DNA of 64,000 bases from Candidatus Tisiphia endosymbiont of Beris chalybata (GCF_964026555.1 NZ_OZ032159.1:1364001-1428000); one strand, 5' to 3'. Counted from the first letter of the stretch, positions 7,250 through 16,186 are shown. Numbers and translations: made by a program. The notes: a model not told the origin generated them from the sequence alone.

Positions 7250-10030
7250 TTATTCACTGTATAACCCTACTTCGCCACTTAGCCGGTGATGCTCAACTTC
7301 ATATTCGTAATTGTGAGCAATCGTACTTTGTGCCTGAACTTTTAATTGATTTAATTTCTCTAAAGAAATACTTTGATCACGTAAAGTTTCCATAAAATCA
7401 GGTTTCAGTTCGGTCATTTTAGTATAAGTCTGTATAGCGTCTTGAATTTTAGTTAAGCTTAGTTTCCACCAACTAGTGGCCCTATGATAGTATTCTGCCT
7501 TGGCCTCAATATCCTGACATTCCATTGCCTCGTGCTGGTTTGCAGTGGCCGTTTGTATTATATTATAGATTAAATTATTTAAGATTAGAGCTTTAGCAGA
7601 GTAGATTGCAACATCGCTAGGAGAGAATGTTATTATCTTATCACATACCTCTACAGCCTCGTCATAATGTTTTAAAGAATTCAAAGCGGTAACTTTATTG
7701 CGATAAGGCGTAATACAATTAGGGGACAGTGCTATTGCTTTATCACACGCTGCAATCGACTCTTGATATTGACCTACCCCATTTAAGGCTACTGCCTGTT
7801 TACAATACAAAGCATGAACAGCAGGGTTAAGCTTTATTGCTTGATTAATAGATTCGATAGCTTCCGGATACCGGGCTAAAGTTAGGAGTAATAAACTTTT
7901 ATTATAATGGCTGTCAATAAAATCAGCTTTTAGTTCTATCACTTTATTAAACCATAGTATGGCTTCGCTAAATTGTCCTACACCCATGAGAGCTATAGCC
8001 TGTTGATAATAAAGAGAGGGGTCTTGGCCTTCATGTATATTTGTCTTAATATTCAGATCATTATCTATATTAGCTTCCCCTAATTCTATATTAGTAGTAC
8101 TAGGTAATTCAGGCGCTGGTAATTGAGCTGAGAGGACTAAATTCAGATCCTTGCTTATATTGTTTTGCTTTATAAAATTAGTCCCGTAGGAATTTAACAG
8201 AGCTGCCTGATCCTGCGCTATATACTTACTGCAATCACTTATCTCTTGCTTGTTATTCCAGTTTATAGAAGCAGGCAAATGCATAAGAGAGTTAATTAAG
8301 CGCTCTATTTCTGCTAGTAATTTAAGCAAAAAATATAGATGCCCTACTTCCTCCGTCTTTAACGGGGGACCCCTAGTCTCATGTTTCATGTGTTCTTCCA
8401 ATACGCGGCTAGGTGAATGTTTCCAAACTAGTCTATTAACCACAGCAGGAGGTTCCGGTATTATAATTATTGGAGGTTTTTCTTTAACTATTAAGGCAGG
8501 AGTAGGTGATAGAATTTCTCGCAGAGCAGGCGAGGATTGTACTATTTGCGGAATAAAGAGGTGGGTAAGGGCGGCTAGTAAGGACCAAGAATTTAAGGTA
8601 ATAAAGCTTGTTCCCCCGCTAAAAGGAGATATAGAGGCAATAGCTAAGCTGGAGAAGGGTCCTTGCTGTTTCATTATATTCTTTTTACTGCCCGCTATTA
8701 ATCTTTTGTTAGCATTTTGTAATTCTTTGGGCTTCAAAGTTTGTTTAGTATTGGCTTTTTGGGAATTATGTTTAGCTATAGAGTAGAGAGCATTGCTCAA
8801 TGCTCGCCTATTATCTATAGGCTTCGCTCCATCGCGCCCCGCAGCAAAATCATAGCAGAGAAGTATAGTTGGTAAATTTATCTGACTAGTTGAAGTCAGC
8901 AGGCTAAGTTTATTTTCTGGTACCACTACTGGTATTGAGATATCGTTATGCCTTTTATAATAACTTAATGGGGGACCATAGGTAACATATGGTGTATATA
9001 TTTTATTTTCTACAATAGGTTTGTTTTTATATTGATAATGCGCTGCAGTCCCGGATTGGGCCCTCTTATGCATTTCGTGAGTACGTATCTGGATTTCGAT
9101 TTTTTGCTTAGTTGGAGTAATAATAACGATATGTAAAGATTGATAACCATTGCTTTTCGGTTTAATAATAAAATCTTTAAAACGTCCTGGTATAGTATTA
9201 TAGTGTTGGCTAATAATGTGTAGTACTTGATAACATTGTTCCTTGGTATTTACGATAATTCTAAAAGCAATAATGTCATGTAATTGGGCGATATCTATAC
9301 TTTTTTGTATAACTTTTGTCCTAATTGAATGCAGAGATTTAATTCTATAAGTTAACTTTATGGATATAGAGGCGGTGTGTAAAATATGTTGTAGCTTATT
9401 GATAGTATTATTAACTAACTGGTCGATGTTAGGGTATATTGTTTGCAAATAAGTTAAAACTGATATTCTAATATCTGGCTGTAAAATTTTAAAACATAGA
9501 TCCTGCAATATAGTTCTAATATTATCAATTCCCATACGTGCTAGCAAAGGGATATAAATTTCTATTATTTCAGTGGCAATGAGTTGTTGTTTGGGAAAGG
9601 GCTGCCTAGAATCAAATATACTTACTTCATGTAATAAATAAGATAATTTTATCAGTAATACTTGTAACCTTATATCTTCGTTTAATGATAATAATAGTTT
9701 AAAGATTTTAGAGGTTTGGTCCTGATAAGGTAAATAATTAACTTGGCTTAAGGTAAGTATACCATTGAATAGCTGTGCGGTTTCTAAGTTAAAGTTATAT
9801 TTAATTGCTTTAAAGGTCAGCTTGGTTTTTTTTGAAATACTATAAAGTAACGCTGCAACTAGCGAGCTACCCCTCATCCGCATCGCTATAATAATTTGCG
9901 CTATTTCAAATGGATAACTATTATAGCTGCCATAATATTGAAGAGCTAAATCTAAAACTTTTTTAACTTGCGATTCATCACAGTTAAGGTCATAAGCTTT
10001 AAGTAGATTTAAAACATGTTCACCATTCAT
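7250..10030 (-). CDS. RelA/SpoT-type (p)ppGpp synthetase fused to TPR repeats, hydrolase site lost
   Basis: 926 residues. Residues ~25-165 match the Rel/Spo HD hydrolase domain, but the metal ligands are gone: the family 'HP...VA' His is Tyr39, the HD pair is Tyr-Ser (63-64), and the Asp of 'KLAD' is Tyr131. Residues ~225-335 keep the synthetase: LHDIIAFRIIV (D252), PGRFKDFI, NGYQSLH (Y296), EIQIRT (E312) and GTAAHYQYK. A PE-F peptide lies in frame at ~387-412, then a hydrophobic segment (~462-498), a proline-rich linker, and TPR units from ~672 to 825 with a weaker one near 850-890. There is no TGS or ACT domain. It should make but not degrade the alarmone; the TPR region may anchor or sense a partner. 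Rickettsial mobile regions are known to carry spoT fragments and TPR genes, but I see no conjugation genes here. Confidence 0.85.
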   Translation of the reverse strand: MNGEHVLNLLKAYDLNCDESQVKKVLDLALQYYGSYNSYPFEIAQIIIAMRMRGSSLVAALLYSISKKTKLTFKAIKYNFNLETAQLFNGILTLSQVNYLPYQDQTSKIFKLLLSLNEDIRLQVLLIKLSYLLHEVSIFDSRQPFPKQQLIATEIIEIYIPLLARMGIDNIRTILQDLCFKILQPDIRISVLTYLQTIYPNIDQLVNNTINKLQHILHTASISIKLTYRIKSLHSIRTKVIQKSIDIAQLHDIIAFRIIVNTKEQCYQVLHIISQHYNTIPGRFKDFIIKPKSNGYQSLHIVIITPTKQKIEIQIRTHEMHKRAQSGTAAHYQYKNKPIVENKIYTPYVTYGPPLSYYKRHNDISIPVVVPENKLSLLTSTSQINLPTILLCYDFAAGRDGAKPIDNRRALSNALYSIAKHNSQKANTKQTLKPKELQNANKRLIAGSKKNIMKQQGPFSSLAIASISPFSGGTSFITLNSWSLLAALTHLFIPQIVQSSPALREILSPTPALIVKEKPPIIIIPEPPAVVNRLVWKHSPSRVLEEHMKHETRGPPLKTEEVGHLYFLLKLLAEIERLINSLMHLPASINWNNKQEISDCSKYIAQDQAALLNSYGTNFIKQNNISKDLNLVLSAQLPAPELPSTTNIELGEANIDNDLNIKTNIHEGQDPSLYYQQAIALMGVGQFSEAILWFNKVIELKADFIDSHYNKSLLLLTLARYPEAIESINQAIKLNPAVHALYCKQAVALNGVGQYQESIAACDKAIALSPNCITPYRNKVTALNSLKHYDEAVEVCDKIITFSPSDVAIYSAKALILNNLIYNIIQTATANQHEAMECQDIEAKAEYYHRATSWWKLSLTKIQDAIQTYTKMTELKPDFMETLRDQSISLEKLNQLKVQAQSTIAHNYEYEVEHHRLSGEVGLYSE
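8777..8866 (-). repeat. PE-F copy inside the synthetase-TPR gene, translated in frame
   Basis: A shortened copy (~90 bp). The half nearest position 8866 is intact (CATAGCAGAGAAGTATA) and the other end has diverged. It encodes '[20 protein letters not shown]' and onward, matching the insert in the GT2 protein residue for residue at most positions. It falls in the linker after the synthetase domain. Confidence 0.85.
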
Positions 10031-10076
10031 TTGATCTTATGAGCCCCTGAAGTTCTAACACTTTATATAGATTTAT

Positions 10077-10160
10077 TATACCATTTCCCAAAACTAATCA
10101 TCATGTCGTCGTACTTTATGATCTCTGCTCTTCACGTACTAATATGTACGCGTTGGTGCG
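10077..10160 (+). repeat. PE-E copy E3, partial
   Basis: Starts TATACCATTTCCCAAAACTA and runs through the core CTTCACGTACTAATATGTACGC. It then switches to PE-D-like sequence (GCGAACAGTATATA). The right half of PE-E is missing. A fragment of PE-F follows up to PE-A. Confidence 0.7.
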
Positions 10161-10233
10161 AACAGTATATAGTCAATTCAGGAGAATTTGGTGCTAGGAG
10201 CGATGGTAGAGCCTATATATAATAGGCAAGCAT

Positions 10234-10379
10234 TAGACCTCTTGCATAACCTAATCTAATTGGTAATTTTGTCGTCTAAACTCCTCTCTGTTCCTCACGT
10301 ACGTCTATGTACGCTGCGGTACTCGACTTCGTTTCTCCTAAAAATTCTTCAATTATCTTTAGGTTATGCAAGAGGTCTA
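10234..10379 (-). repeat. PE-A copy A2 (RPE1-like)
   Basis: 146 bp with the same ends as A1 and inverted relative to it. The core is CCTCACGTACGTCTATGTACGC. It lies in a PE-F fragment (GGCAAGCAT before the left end). Reading frames through it are element sequence, not genes. Confidence 0.85.
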
Positions 10380-10489
10380 TTGAGTGACGATGTCACCAAC
10401 TTCTCATCAATTGACTATAGTAGACGAAGGAAAAGTGAGCCTAGATATTTCACGCAGCTGCAGCATGCTAGGACCATTAGTACTCTGCG

Positions 10490-10617
10490 TATACTACTCG
10501 TCTTGCAAAAATTGTTTTTTTATTTTATCATGGACTCACGTGCTCACGTACTGGCATGTACGCAGCAAACGCTCGCCATTTAAAATAAAATCCAATTCTT
10601 GAAGTATGAGCAGTATA
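10490..10617 (+). repeat. PE-C copy C2
   Basis: 128 bp from TATACTACTCGTCTTGCAAA to TGAGCAGTATA. The core is GCTCACGTACTGGCATGTACGC. Its last TATA is shared with the first TATA of the adjoining PE-F. Confidence 0.8.
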
Positions 10618-10720
10618 CTCCTCTGATATGGATTTGCATGCGTCGTTGCTTAAATAGCTCTCCTATTATCTATAGGCTCTACCATCGCGCCTAGCAGCAA
10701 AATCATAGCAGAGGAGTATA
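10614..10720 (+). repeat. PE-F copy that supplies the kdsA stop codon
   Basis: 107 bp from TATACTCCTCTGATATGGAT to AGCAGAGGAGTATA. The minus-strand kdsA frame enters it at 10720 and ends at the TGA at 10703-10705, so its last residues (YTPLL) come from the element. Confidence 0.85.
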
Positions 10721-11551
10721 TTTGTTAAAGTGCTCTTTAGTTAAATTATCATATCTTTGCAACAAGGTTAATATCACTTCTAGCTTATCTAATTTCACCA
10801 TGCATGTTCCATCACTTGGAGCATTATCAGGATCTTGATGGACTTCCATAAAAATTCCAGCGACCCCAACGCTAACTGCTGCTCTTGCCAATATTTCAAC
10901 ATACTTCCTCTCCCCCCCACTGCTATCCCCAATTCCTCCAGGTTGTTGCACAGAATGCGTGGCATCAAAAATTACTGGCGCTCCAGTTTCCATCATTATT
11001 GGCAAACTACGCATATCTGATACTAAGGTATTATACCCAAAACTGGCCCCACGCTCTGTAAGCATAATATCTTTTGCCCCAAATTTTTCAAGTTTAGCAT
11101 GTACATTTTTCATATCCCATGGGGCAAGAAATTGTCCTTTTTTTACATTCACAACTTTATTAGTTTCTGCGGCCGCTCTTAGTAAGTCGGTCTGTCTACA
11201 TAAAAAAGCAGGTACTTGTAATATGTCAGCCACCTCTGCCACAATAGAGCATTGAGTTTCGGTGTGGATATCAGTAAGTATAGGACAATTGAAGGTCATT
11301 TTTATTTTAGATAAAATTTCTAGGCCCTTATCAAGCCCAATCCCTCTTTCCCCCTTTACTGAAGTCCTATTAGCTTTATCAAACGATGATTTATAGATAA
11401 ATGGGACATTAAGCTTAGCGGTAAGAGCCACTAGCTTTTCCGCCATAAATAAGGAATGTTCTAAGCTCTCTATCTGGCAAGGGCCAGCAATAAGAACAAA
11501 TGGGAGTTCATTAGAAATCTTTATATTATTTAAGATAATTATTTTTTGCAT
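10703..11551 (-). CDS. kdsA: 3-deoxy-8-phosphooctulonate synthase (KDO8P synthase), metal-dependent type
   Basis: Condenses phosphoenolpyruvate with arabinose 5-phosphate to Kdo8P for the LPS inner core, in the cytosol. Recognised by [34 protein letters not shown] and [13 protein letters not shown]. The Cys in AGPC (residue 25) is the ligand that marks the metal-dependent class. I prefer the ATG at 11551, which has a good ribosome site (AAGGGG) and starts 13 bases after secG; the upstream start at 11575 would overlap secG. The extreme C terminus is encoded by a PE-F element. It is the last gene of tpiA-secG-kdsA. CTP synthase, often found between secG and kdsA in rickettsiae, is absent here. 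Confidence 0.95.
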   Translation of the reverse strand: MQKIIILNNIKISNELPFVLIAGPCQIESLEHSLFMAEKLVALTAKLNVPFIYKSSFDKANRTSVKGERGIGLDKGLEILSKIKMTFNCPILTDIHTETQCSIVAEVADILQVPAFLCRQTDLLRAAAETNKVVNVKKGQFLAPWDMKNVHAKLEKFGAKDIMLTERGASFGYNTLVSDMRSLPIMMETGAPVIFDATHSVQQPGGIGDSSGGERKYVEILARAAVSVGVAGIFMEVHQDPDNAPSDGTCMVKLDKLEVILTLLQRYDNLTKEHFNKYTPLL

Positions 11552-11564
11552 TTTTAACCCCTTA

Positions 11565-11855
11565 CTATTTAGCAATCGGTACCCCAGTATTTTCTAACTT
11601 AGTATCAATTTGTTCAATTATACTAGAGTTTTTGCGAGACGAAAGATTAGCAAGAATAATAGCATTAATAATAAACAAGGTGGCAAGTATCACTGTAGTC
11701 CTAGTTAAAAAGTTAACTACCGTCCGGCCTGCCATAACTCCCATATTGTTGCCTCCTATACTGCTAAGCCCATCATTCCCAGTTTTTTGCATCAATATTA
11801 CTATGATTAACAATGCGGCTATTACAATATGAATAAAAAGTAATATATTTATCAT
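11565..11855 (-). CDS. secG: Preprotein translocase subunit SecG
   Basis: 96 residues with two membrane helices (about 4-21 and 52-70) joined by the conserved loop [17 protein letters not shown]. The last feature marks SecG, the small non-essential partner of SecYE in the inner membrane. It starts directly after the tpiA stop (ATG at 11855 next to 11856), so the genes are probably translated together. It ends shortly before the kdsA start. Confidence 0.93.
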   Translation of the reverse strand: MINILLFIHIVIAALLIIVILMQKTGNDGLSSIGGNNMGVMAGRTVVNFLTRTTVILATLFIINAIILANLSSRKNSSIIEQIDTKLENTGVPIAK

Positions 11856-12596
11856 TTATAAACATCCATAATTTAACATTTGAAATAAAATCGGTGGGTT
11901 AAGAGAAGATTTCCCTACCATAACTCCATCAATATAAGGTAAGCGTAGTATTTGTTTTGTATTATCTAAATTTACAGAACCACCATACACCAACCTGACA
12001 TTATTTGCAACTTGGCTTTCCTTAAGGAATGAATTTATCAGCATAAATATCTCTATTAATTCCTCTTGCAGTGGAAGAGAGCCAGTTCCTATAGCCCAAA
12101 TTGGTTCATAGGCAATTATGATATTTTTATTTTTATTTAACATCTTGTAACTATTAGGTAATGTTTCGGTAAGCTGACTTAACAAAAATCCTTGATAATT
12201 CTTATTTTGTCTTGCCTTTAAATCTTCCCCAATACAAATAATAGGAGTGATATCAGCTTGGAGGCATTTCTCTACTTTTTGTTTTATTATTTCATTTGTT
12301 TCATTGAATAAATTTCTCCTATCACTATGACCAACAATAGCATAATTAATATTACTCAGTTTGAGTAATAAGCTGGAATATTCGCCAGTATAGCTTCCTT
12401 GCCCTTCATACCGGCTTACATTTTGAGCGCAAAATGTAAGAAATTTAAATTTATCCGATAAATAAGCAAGATAAAGGGAGGGAGGGGCTATAATCAGGCT
12501 ATTATCATATTTTAGTGCTGATAACTTAATACAAAATGCGCATGCATCCGTTAGGCTCATATTCATTTTCCAATTGGCAATGATTAGTTTTTTCAT
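11856..12596 (-). CDS. tpiA: Triosephosphate isomerase
   Basis: Interconverts dihydroxyacetone phosphate and glyceraldehyde 3-phosphate. 246 residues, full family length. Shows NWKMN (Lys10), the catalytic His90 in IVGHSDRR, the catalytic Glu164 in AYEPIWAIGTG and the phosphate loop YGGSVN. The usual GHSERR motif is GHSDRR here, a conservative Glu-to-Asp change at a position nearly invariant in the family. First gene of the minus-strand tpiA-secG-kdsA unit, divergent from the PpiD-like gene, with PE-H in the gap. Confidence 0.95.
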   Translation of the reverse strand: MKKLIIANWKMNMSLTDACAFCIKLSALKYDNSLIIAPPSLYLAYLSDKFKFLTFCAQNVSRYEGQGSYTGEYSSLLLKLSNINYAIVGHSDRRNLFNETNEIIKQKVEKCLQADITPIICIGEDLKARQNKNYQGFLLSQLTETLPNSYKMLNKNKNIIIAYEPIWAIGTGSLPLQEELIEIFMLINSFLKESQVANNVRLVYGGSVNLDNTKQILRLPYIDGVMVGKSSLNPPILFQMLNYGCL

Positions 12597-12666
12597 AAAA
12601 TTACTGATAAGTAGAGAAAATAACTTGCAGATATTAAAGCACAGAACTATTTTAGTAAAGGTTTAC

Positions 12667-12804
12667 TAGGTTCTGTGAACATTTTTATGTAATGAGTAGA
12701 TTTATCAGGCTTCGCTCGCCTACAGTACACATAAGGTGGGTAAGGATTCCAGAACGAAAATAACCACGAAATCGACCAGTAGATAAAAATGTTCACAGAA
12801 CTTA
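12667..12804. repeat. PE-H element between tpiA and the PpiD-like gene
   Basis: About 138 bp bounded by TAGGTTCTGTGAACATTTTT and its complement AAAAATGTTCACAGAACTTA. A truncated copy of the right half is at 35700-35780 (GAGAACGAACATCACGACG versus AGAACGAAAATAACCACG here). It occupies most of the shared promoter region of the two divergent genes. A short PE-B end (GACTTCCTGCATAA, 12809-12822) adjoins it. Confidence 0.7.
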
Positions 12805-12856
12805 ATGAGACTTCCTGCATAATGAAACATAGAAACTAAATAGTAATGTATATTTT

Positions 12857-14296
12857 ATGCTAAATAATATTAGAAAGACTGCCGATAGTTTTGTAATGAA
12901 AATTCTGTTTGGCATGATTATCTTTGCCTTTGTTGGTTGGGGAATTAAAGATGTACTGCAATCTAATAGCAATTTTGACGTAGTTAAATTTACCCATGCC
13001 AAAAACATTCGCCAAGATGAGTTTTTGAAAGCAAAAGCTGAACAAATTCATCTCATTCAAAGTCAGACCAAGGTGACTCTTAATGAAGAAGATATAAAGC
13101 AATTACGCCTAGATGATTTTATCCTTAAAAGGCTTATCAATAATAGTATCTTGAGTTATTTGGTGAGTTACTACGACCTAGATATATCTGATAATACTAT
13201 ACTGCAGGTTATCAAAGAATCGCCTAACTTCAAAAATGAACAAGGCGTATTTGATTTAACCTTATTTAAAAATTTATTAAAAAATTCTTATATTAATGAA
13301 GTGCAATATTTAGCGCGATTAAAAGAGCAGATATTAACGAATACGGTAATTAGTATTTTTGTAGAAGGGATACCAGTATCTGACACGCTGGTACAAAATA
13401 TTATTAATTACCTAGCGGAAATAAGAGAGGTAGATTTGCTGCAAGTTAATTTGCAGCACCAACCTAAAGGATTAACAATCCCTCCCCCTACTCAAGTTCA
13501 GCTGGAAGAGTTTTATGAGACCCATAAGAATTTATTTAAATTACCAGAAAAGCGTAGTATAGCTTATATAACAATAACCAATGAAATATTACAAAAATTA
13601 GAAACTGTTCATAACCAATTAATAAGAGAACTAGGGGACGAGGTAGCAGCTGGCTCAAGTTTAATAGAGATTTCTCAGAAATATAAATTACCCTTGCAAA
13701 ATATAAACTATATAACTTACAATGAAGCCCTTAAGAATGCTGATATTTTGCACAATGCTGATAATATTTTTAAACTAACAGAAGGGGAATTATCATATCC
13801 ACTCGAGCACCCAAATCAGGATTCTTGTATATTAGTAGAAGTTCAAGAAATTCAACCAGCTAAAATACAAGAATTTGCAGTAGTTAAAGATCAGGTGCAA
13901 AAATTATGGAAAGAGCAATATTTAAAAGATTTTAACCTTAAAAAAATACAAGCTCTCTCTACAGAATACGTCTCTGGTAAAAATATTGTCATGCCAGGAA
14001 TATCTATTAATCGAGCAGCACATTTTATCCGAGAGGAGATACAAGATAATAAGCAATTACCTGAAGGTTTATTATCATCAATTTTCCAAGCCCCTCTTAA
14101 TTCCAACACTCCCGTTTTTCAGTCTCAAGGTAACGCATATTTTGCGCATATTAAATCAATAAGAATTGATAAGGTAAAAAAACATGCTATTCAGGATAAA
14201 AATAAAGAGAATATTGCTAATAATATAAAAGATGGGGTTATTGAGGAACTGATTAACTATCTCATAAAGCACAATAAAATGACAATAAATCTTTAA
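12857..14296 (+). CDS. PpiD/SurA-like periplasmic folding factor with one membrane anchor
   Basis: 479 residues. An N-terminal single membrane helix (~15-33, ILFGMIIFAFVGWGI) follows a short cytosolic start MLNNIRKTADSF, the layout of PpiD. A SurA_N-like helical region follows (~35-200, with TLFKNLLKNSYINEVQYL). After PPPTQVQLEEFYETHKNLF comes a parvulin-like region (~210-350). The parvulin active site is not clearly conserved, so it may act as a chaperone rather than an isomerase. It is divergent from tpiA and convergent with the ankyrin gene. Confidence 0.8.
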   Translation: MLNNIRKTADSFVMKILFGMIIFAFVGWGIKDVLQSNSNFDVVKFTHAKNIRQDEFLKAKAEQIHLIQSQTKVTLNEEDIKQLRLDDFILKRLINNSILSYLVSYYDLDISDNTILQVIKESPNFKNEQGVFDLTLFKNLLKNSYINEVQYLARLKEQILTNTVISIFVEGIPVSDTLVQNIINYLAEIREVDLLQVNLQHQPKGLTIPPPTQVQLEEFYETHKNLFKLPEKRSIAYITITNEILQKLETVHNQLIRELGDEVAAGSSLIEISQKYKLPLQNINYITYNEALKNADILHNADNIFKLTEGELSYPLEHPNQDSCILVEVQEIQPAKIQEFAVVKDQVQKLWKEQYLKDFNLKKIQALSTEYVSGKNIVMPGISINRAAHFIREEIQDNKQLPEGLLSSIFQAPLNSNTPVFQSQGNAYFAHIKSIRIDKVKKHAIQDKNKENIANNIKDGVIEELINYLIKHNKMTINL

Positions 14297-14323
14297 GGAT
14301 AGACTGCCCCTTACTTCAACAAG

Positions 14324-14361
14324 CAAATCTCTATAAAAATAAATATTTTTATAGAGATTTG
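14324..14361. terminator. Perfect 18-bp hairpin between convergent genes
   Basis: Positions 14324-14341 and 14344-14361 are exact inverted repeats (CAAATCTCTATAAAAATA) with a 2-base loop. The position between the ends of two convergent genes fits a bidirectional terminator. There is no strong T-run outside the stem, so this rests on position and symmetry. Confidence 0.6.
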
Positions 14362-14364
14362 AGT

Positions 14365-15921
14365 TTAGTTAACGCCTAGAGCTTGTTTTATCAAACAAGC
14401 AACAATACTATTATACTGAGCAGCTACTTCTAAGGCGGTCCTACATTGATTGTCTAAAATGTTAATATTTATACCGCGAATAAGCAAAAATTTTGCTACA
14501 TAATAGTTGTTTAGTTTAGCCGCTTCATGTAAAAGGGTATAATCGTATCTGTCCTGTTTTTGTAAAATTGGGTAATAATCTAGGATAGTTTTTAAGGCTA
14601 TTAAATTATTTTGTCTAATAGCTTCAAAAGCGTTATCTAGTAAGATTCTATTAAGGGCAGGAGGCTGAGTCAAATTATAATGATCAATAAAATTATCCAC
14701 TTTATTCCTATTTGCTTCTTGTTTTTGCCGGTCGTAAATTTGTCGAAACATAGTAATAAATGACCTAATCTCCATTTGCTCTATTCTAGCTTCTTCCGTA
14801 AGTACTCCTAATACTATCTCATCATTTGGTAAATGTAGCATTTGGATTTCATCTTGAATAAACAGGGCTAATTCCTTGCTGTCTTCTTCCGAATTATTCT
14901 TTTCAAGAACTGTATTTATTCTTGCACTTGTTGCCTCTTTTATGGGAGTTTTAGGTATTGCTTCTTGCTTATTCATCTCCTCTCCGACTATTCCTGAGGT
15001 ATTTTTCTTCTTACTACTTTTATCTTCTTCTATAATTGGTTGACTTTCTTTGACAAATACTGGTACAGGGGTTTGTTCCTGAGGTTTTGTGGGTATTATA
15101 TCTTTATCTAATAGAGGAATAGGAGAAGCAGATGCAGCCTTTCCCTCTTCTGTCTTAATATGAATCTTTTCTTTTGGTTGTTCTGGTAAGAGCTTAGGAA
15201 TAACTGGAGCTGGCGTACTAGTTAGGGGAGGAGAAGAGGGTGCTGTTTCCTCCCTAGATATTCCTCTCTCTTCTTTAACTTGTTGGGGTTTTGGCACCTT
15301 AGTAGTTAAAGGATTTTCTTCAGGCTGAGAAAGGATAGGCGATAAAATCTTTAGAGCTTTCTCCTCCGGTAGAGCATTTGTAGTGGAGTCTGCTGGCACA
15401 GATGGCAGCACTGGCGAGGTGTGAGGTGAAGGCGGTGGTTTTAATTTATATTGAGAATCTGGAGGTAGCGAAGGAATCACATCATCAATATTTTGGGTAT
15501 CTTTAACGGAATTTAGGTCAGGTAGGGGCTTCGGTACTTGGTTAATTACTTTTCTTTTTTCTAATATATTTTCGTTGTCTAAAATTGGTAATTTTTTATC
15601 CCCTAAATCGATGAGAGGCTCGCCTTCTTCTATATTACTATCAGCCGTTGGCTCTTGTACGCTCTGCTTTTTTGGCTGTACTGCTGGAGAATCAGATTTT
15701 TTAGGCTTAAAAATTTTATCAAAAAAGGATTGGGTATTGCTTGATTTGGTATTCTCGGAGTTGGGTAACTCGGTCGGAAGAGGAGGTAACGCAGAGTTAG
15801 CTTTGTTAAGGAATAAAAAAATAGCTACTAACATTATTACTATAGATTTATTAAAGCTTAATTTAATTAATGACTTTAGAATAATCAAATTCTTATGTTT
15901 TTTCCCCAAAGTAAAGTGCAT
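14365..15921 (-). CDS. Exported proline-rich protein with C-terminal ankyrin repeats
   Basis: 518 residues. A hydrophobic segment (~27-43, SIVIMLVAIFLFLNKANSA) gives a signal peptide or anchor; an internal Met at ~30 could be the true start. Residues ~45-330 are low-complexity, rich in Pro, Lys and Glu. A helical region follows (~345-440). About two ankyrin units lie at the C terminus (DYTLLHEAAKLNNYYVAKFLLIRGININILD, cited only by its ends, then CRTALEVAAQ). Ankyrin proteins of Rickettsiales often act at the host interface; that role is inference here. The only neighbour clue is the hairpin at its 3' end. Confidence 0.75.
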   Translation of the reverse strand: MHFTLGKKHKNLIILKSLIKLSFNKSIVIMLVAIFLFLNKANSALPPLPTELPNSENTKSSNTQSFFDKIFKPKKSDSPAVQPKKQSVQEPTADSNIEEGEPLIDLGDKKLPILDNENILEKRKVINQVPKPLPDLNSVKDTQNIDDVIPSLPPDSQYKLKPPPSPHTSPVLPSVPADSTTNALPEEKALKILSPILSQPEENPLTTKVPKPQQVKEERGISREETAPSSPPLTSTPAPVIPKLLPEQPKEKIHIKTEEGKAASASPIPLLDKDIIPTKPQEQTPVPVFVKESQPIIEEDKSSKKKNTSGIVGEEMNKQEAIPKTPIKEATSARINTVLEKNNSEEDSKELALFIQDEIQMLHLPNDEIVLGVLTEEARIEQMEIRSFITMFRQIYDRQKQEANRNKVDNFIDHYNLTQPPALNRILLDNAFEAIRQNNLIALKTILDYYPILQKQDRYDYTLLHEAAKLNNYYVAKFLLIRGININILDNQCRTALEVAAQYNSIVACLIKQALGVN

Positions 15922-16031
15922 TCTAATACCTACATATGTTTCTTGTTATATAGCATGTGAATCTTAAGGTAAAATAAAAAAACAATTCTTGAAAGTAAAT
16001 TTCTATTAATTGGTTCATATCGGAGTAGTAT

Positions 16032-16186
16032 TATACTACTCACTTTACCGAATTGTTTTTTTATTTTATCGTGAACGCAGGTGCTCACGTACTGGCATGT
16101 ACGCTGCGCGCGCTCGCCATTTAAAATAAAATCCAATTCTTGAAGTTGATTCTATCGTCTACCAACTCTTCAGGTACGAGCAGTAT
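16032..16186 (+). repeat. PE-C/PE-D chimera
   Basis: The left part and core are PE-C (GCTCACGTACTGGCATGTACGC, then GCGCGCTCGCCATTTAAAAT). After CAATTCTTGAAG the end is PE-D (TTGATTCTATCGTCTACCAA...GAGCAGTATA). Another partial PE-C end (ACAATTCTTGAAAG) lies at 15980-15993. Confidence 0.7.

Noticed and set aside
8250..8786. A 178-codon plus-strand frame opposite the synthetase-TPR gene
   Set aside because: A shadow frame: the minus strand has clear synthetase and TPR motifs on both sides and the plus frame has no family features.
10260..10583. A 107-codon plus-strand reading frame
   Set aside because: It is made of PE-A sequence and adjoining repeat; the same peptide appears inside the interrupted transposase.
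7250..10720. A rickettsial amplified genetic element (RAGE-type conjugative island)
   Set aside because: Rel/Spo and TPR proteins occur in such islands, but no integrase, tra gene or tRNA-flanked boundary is seen here.
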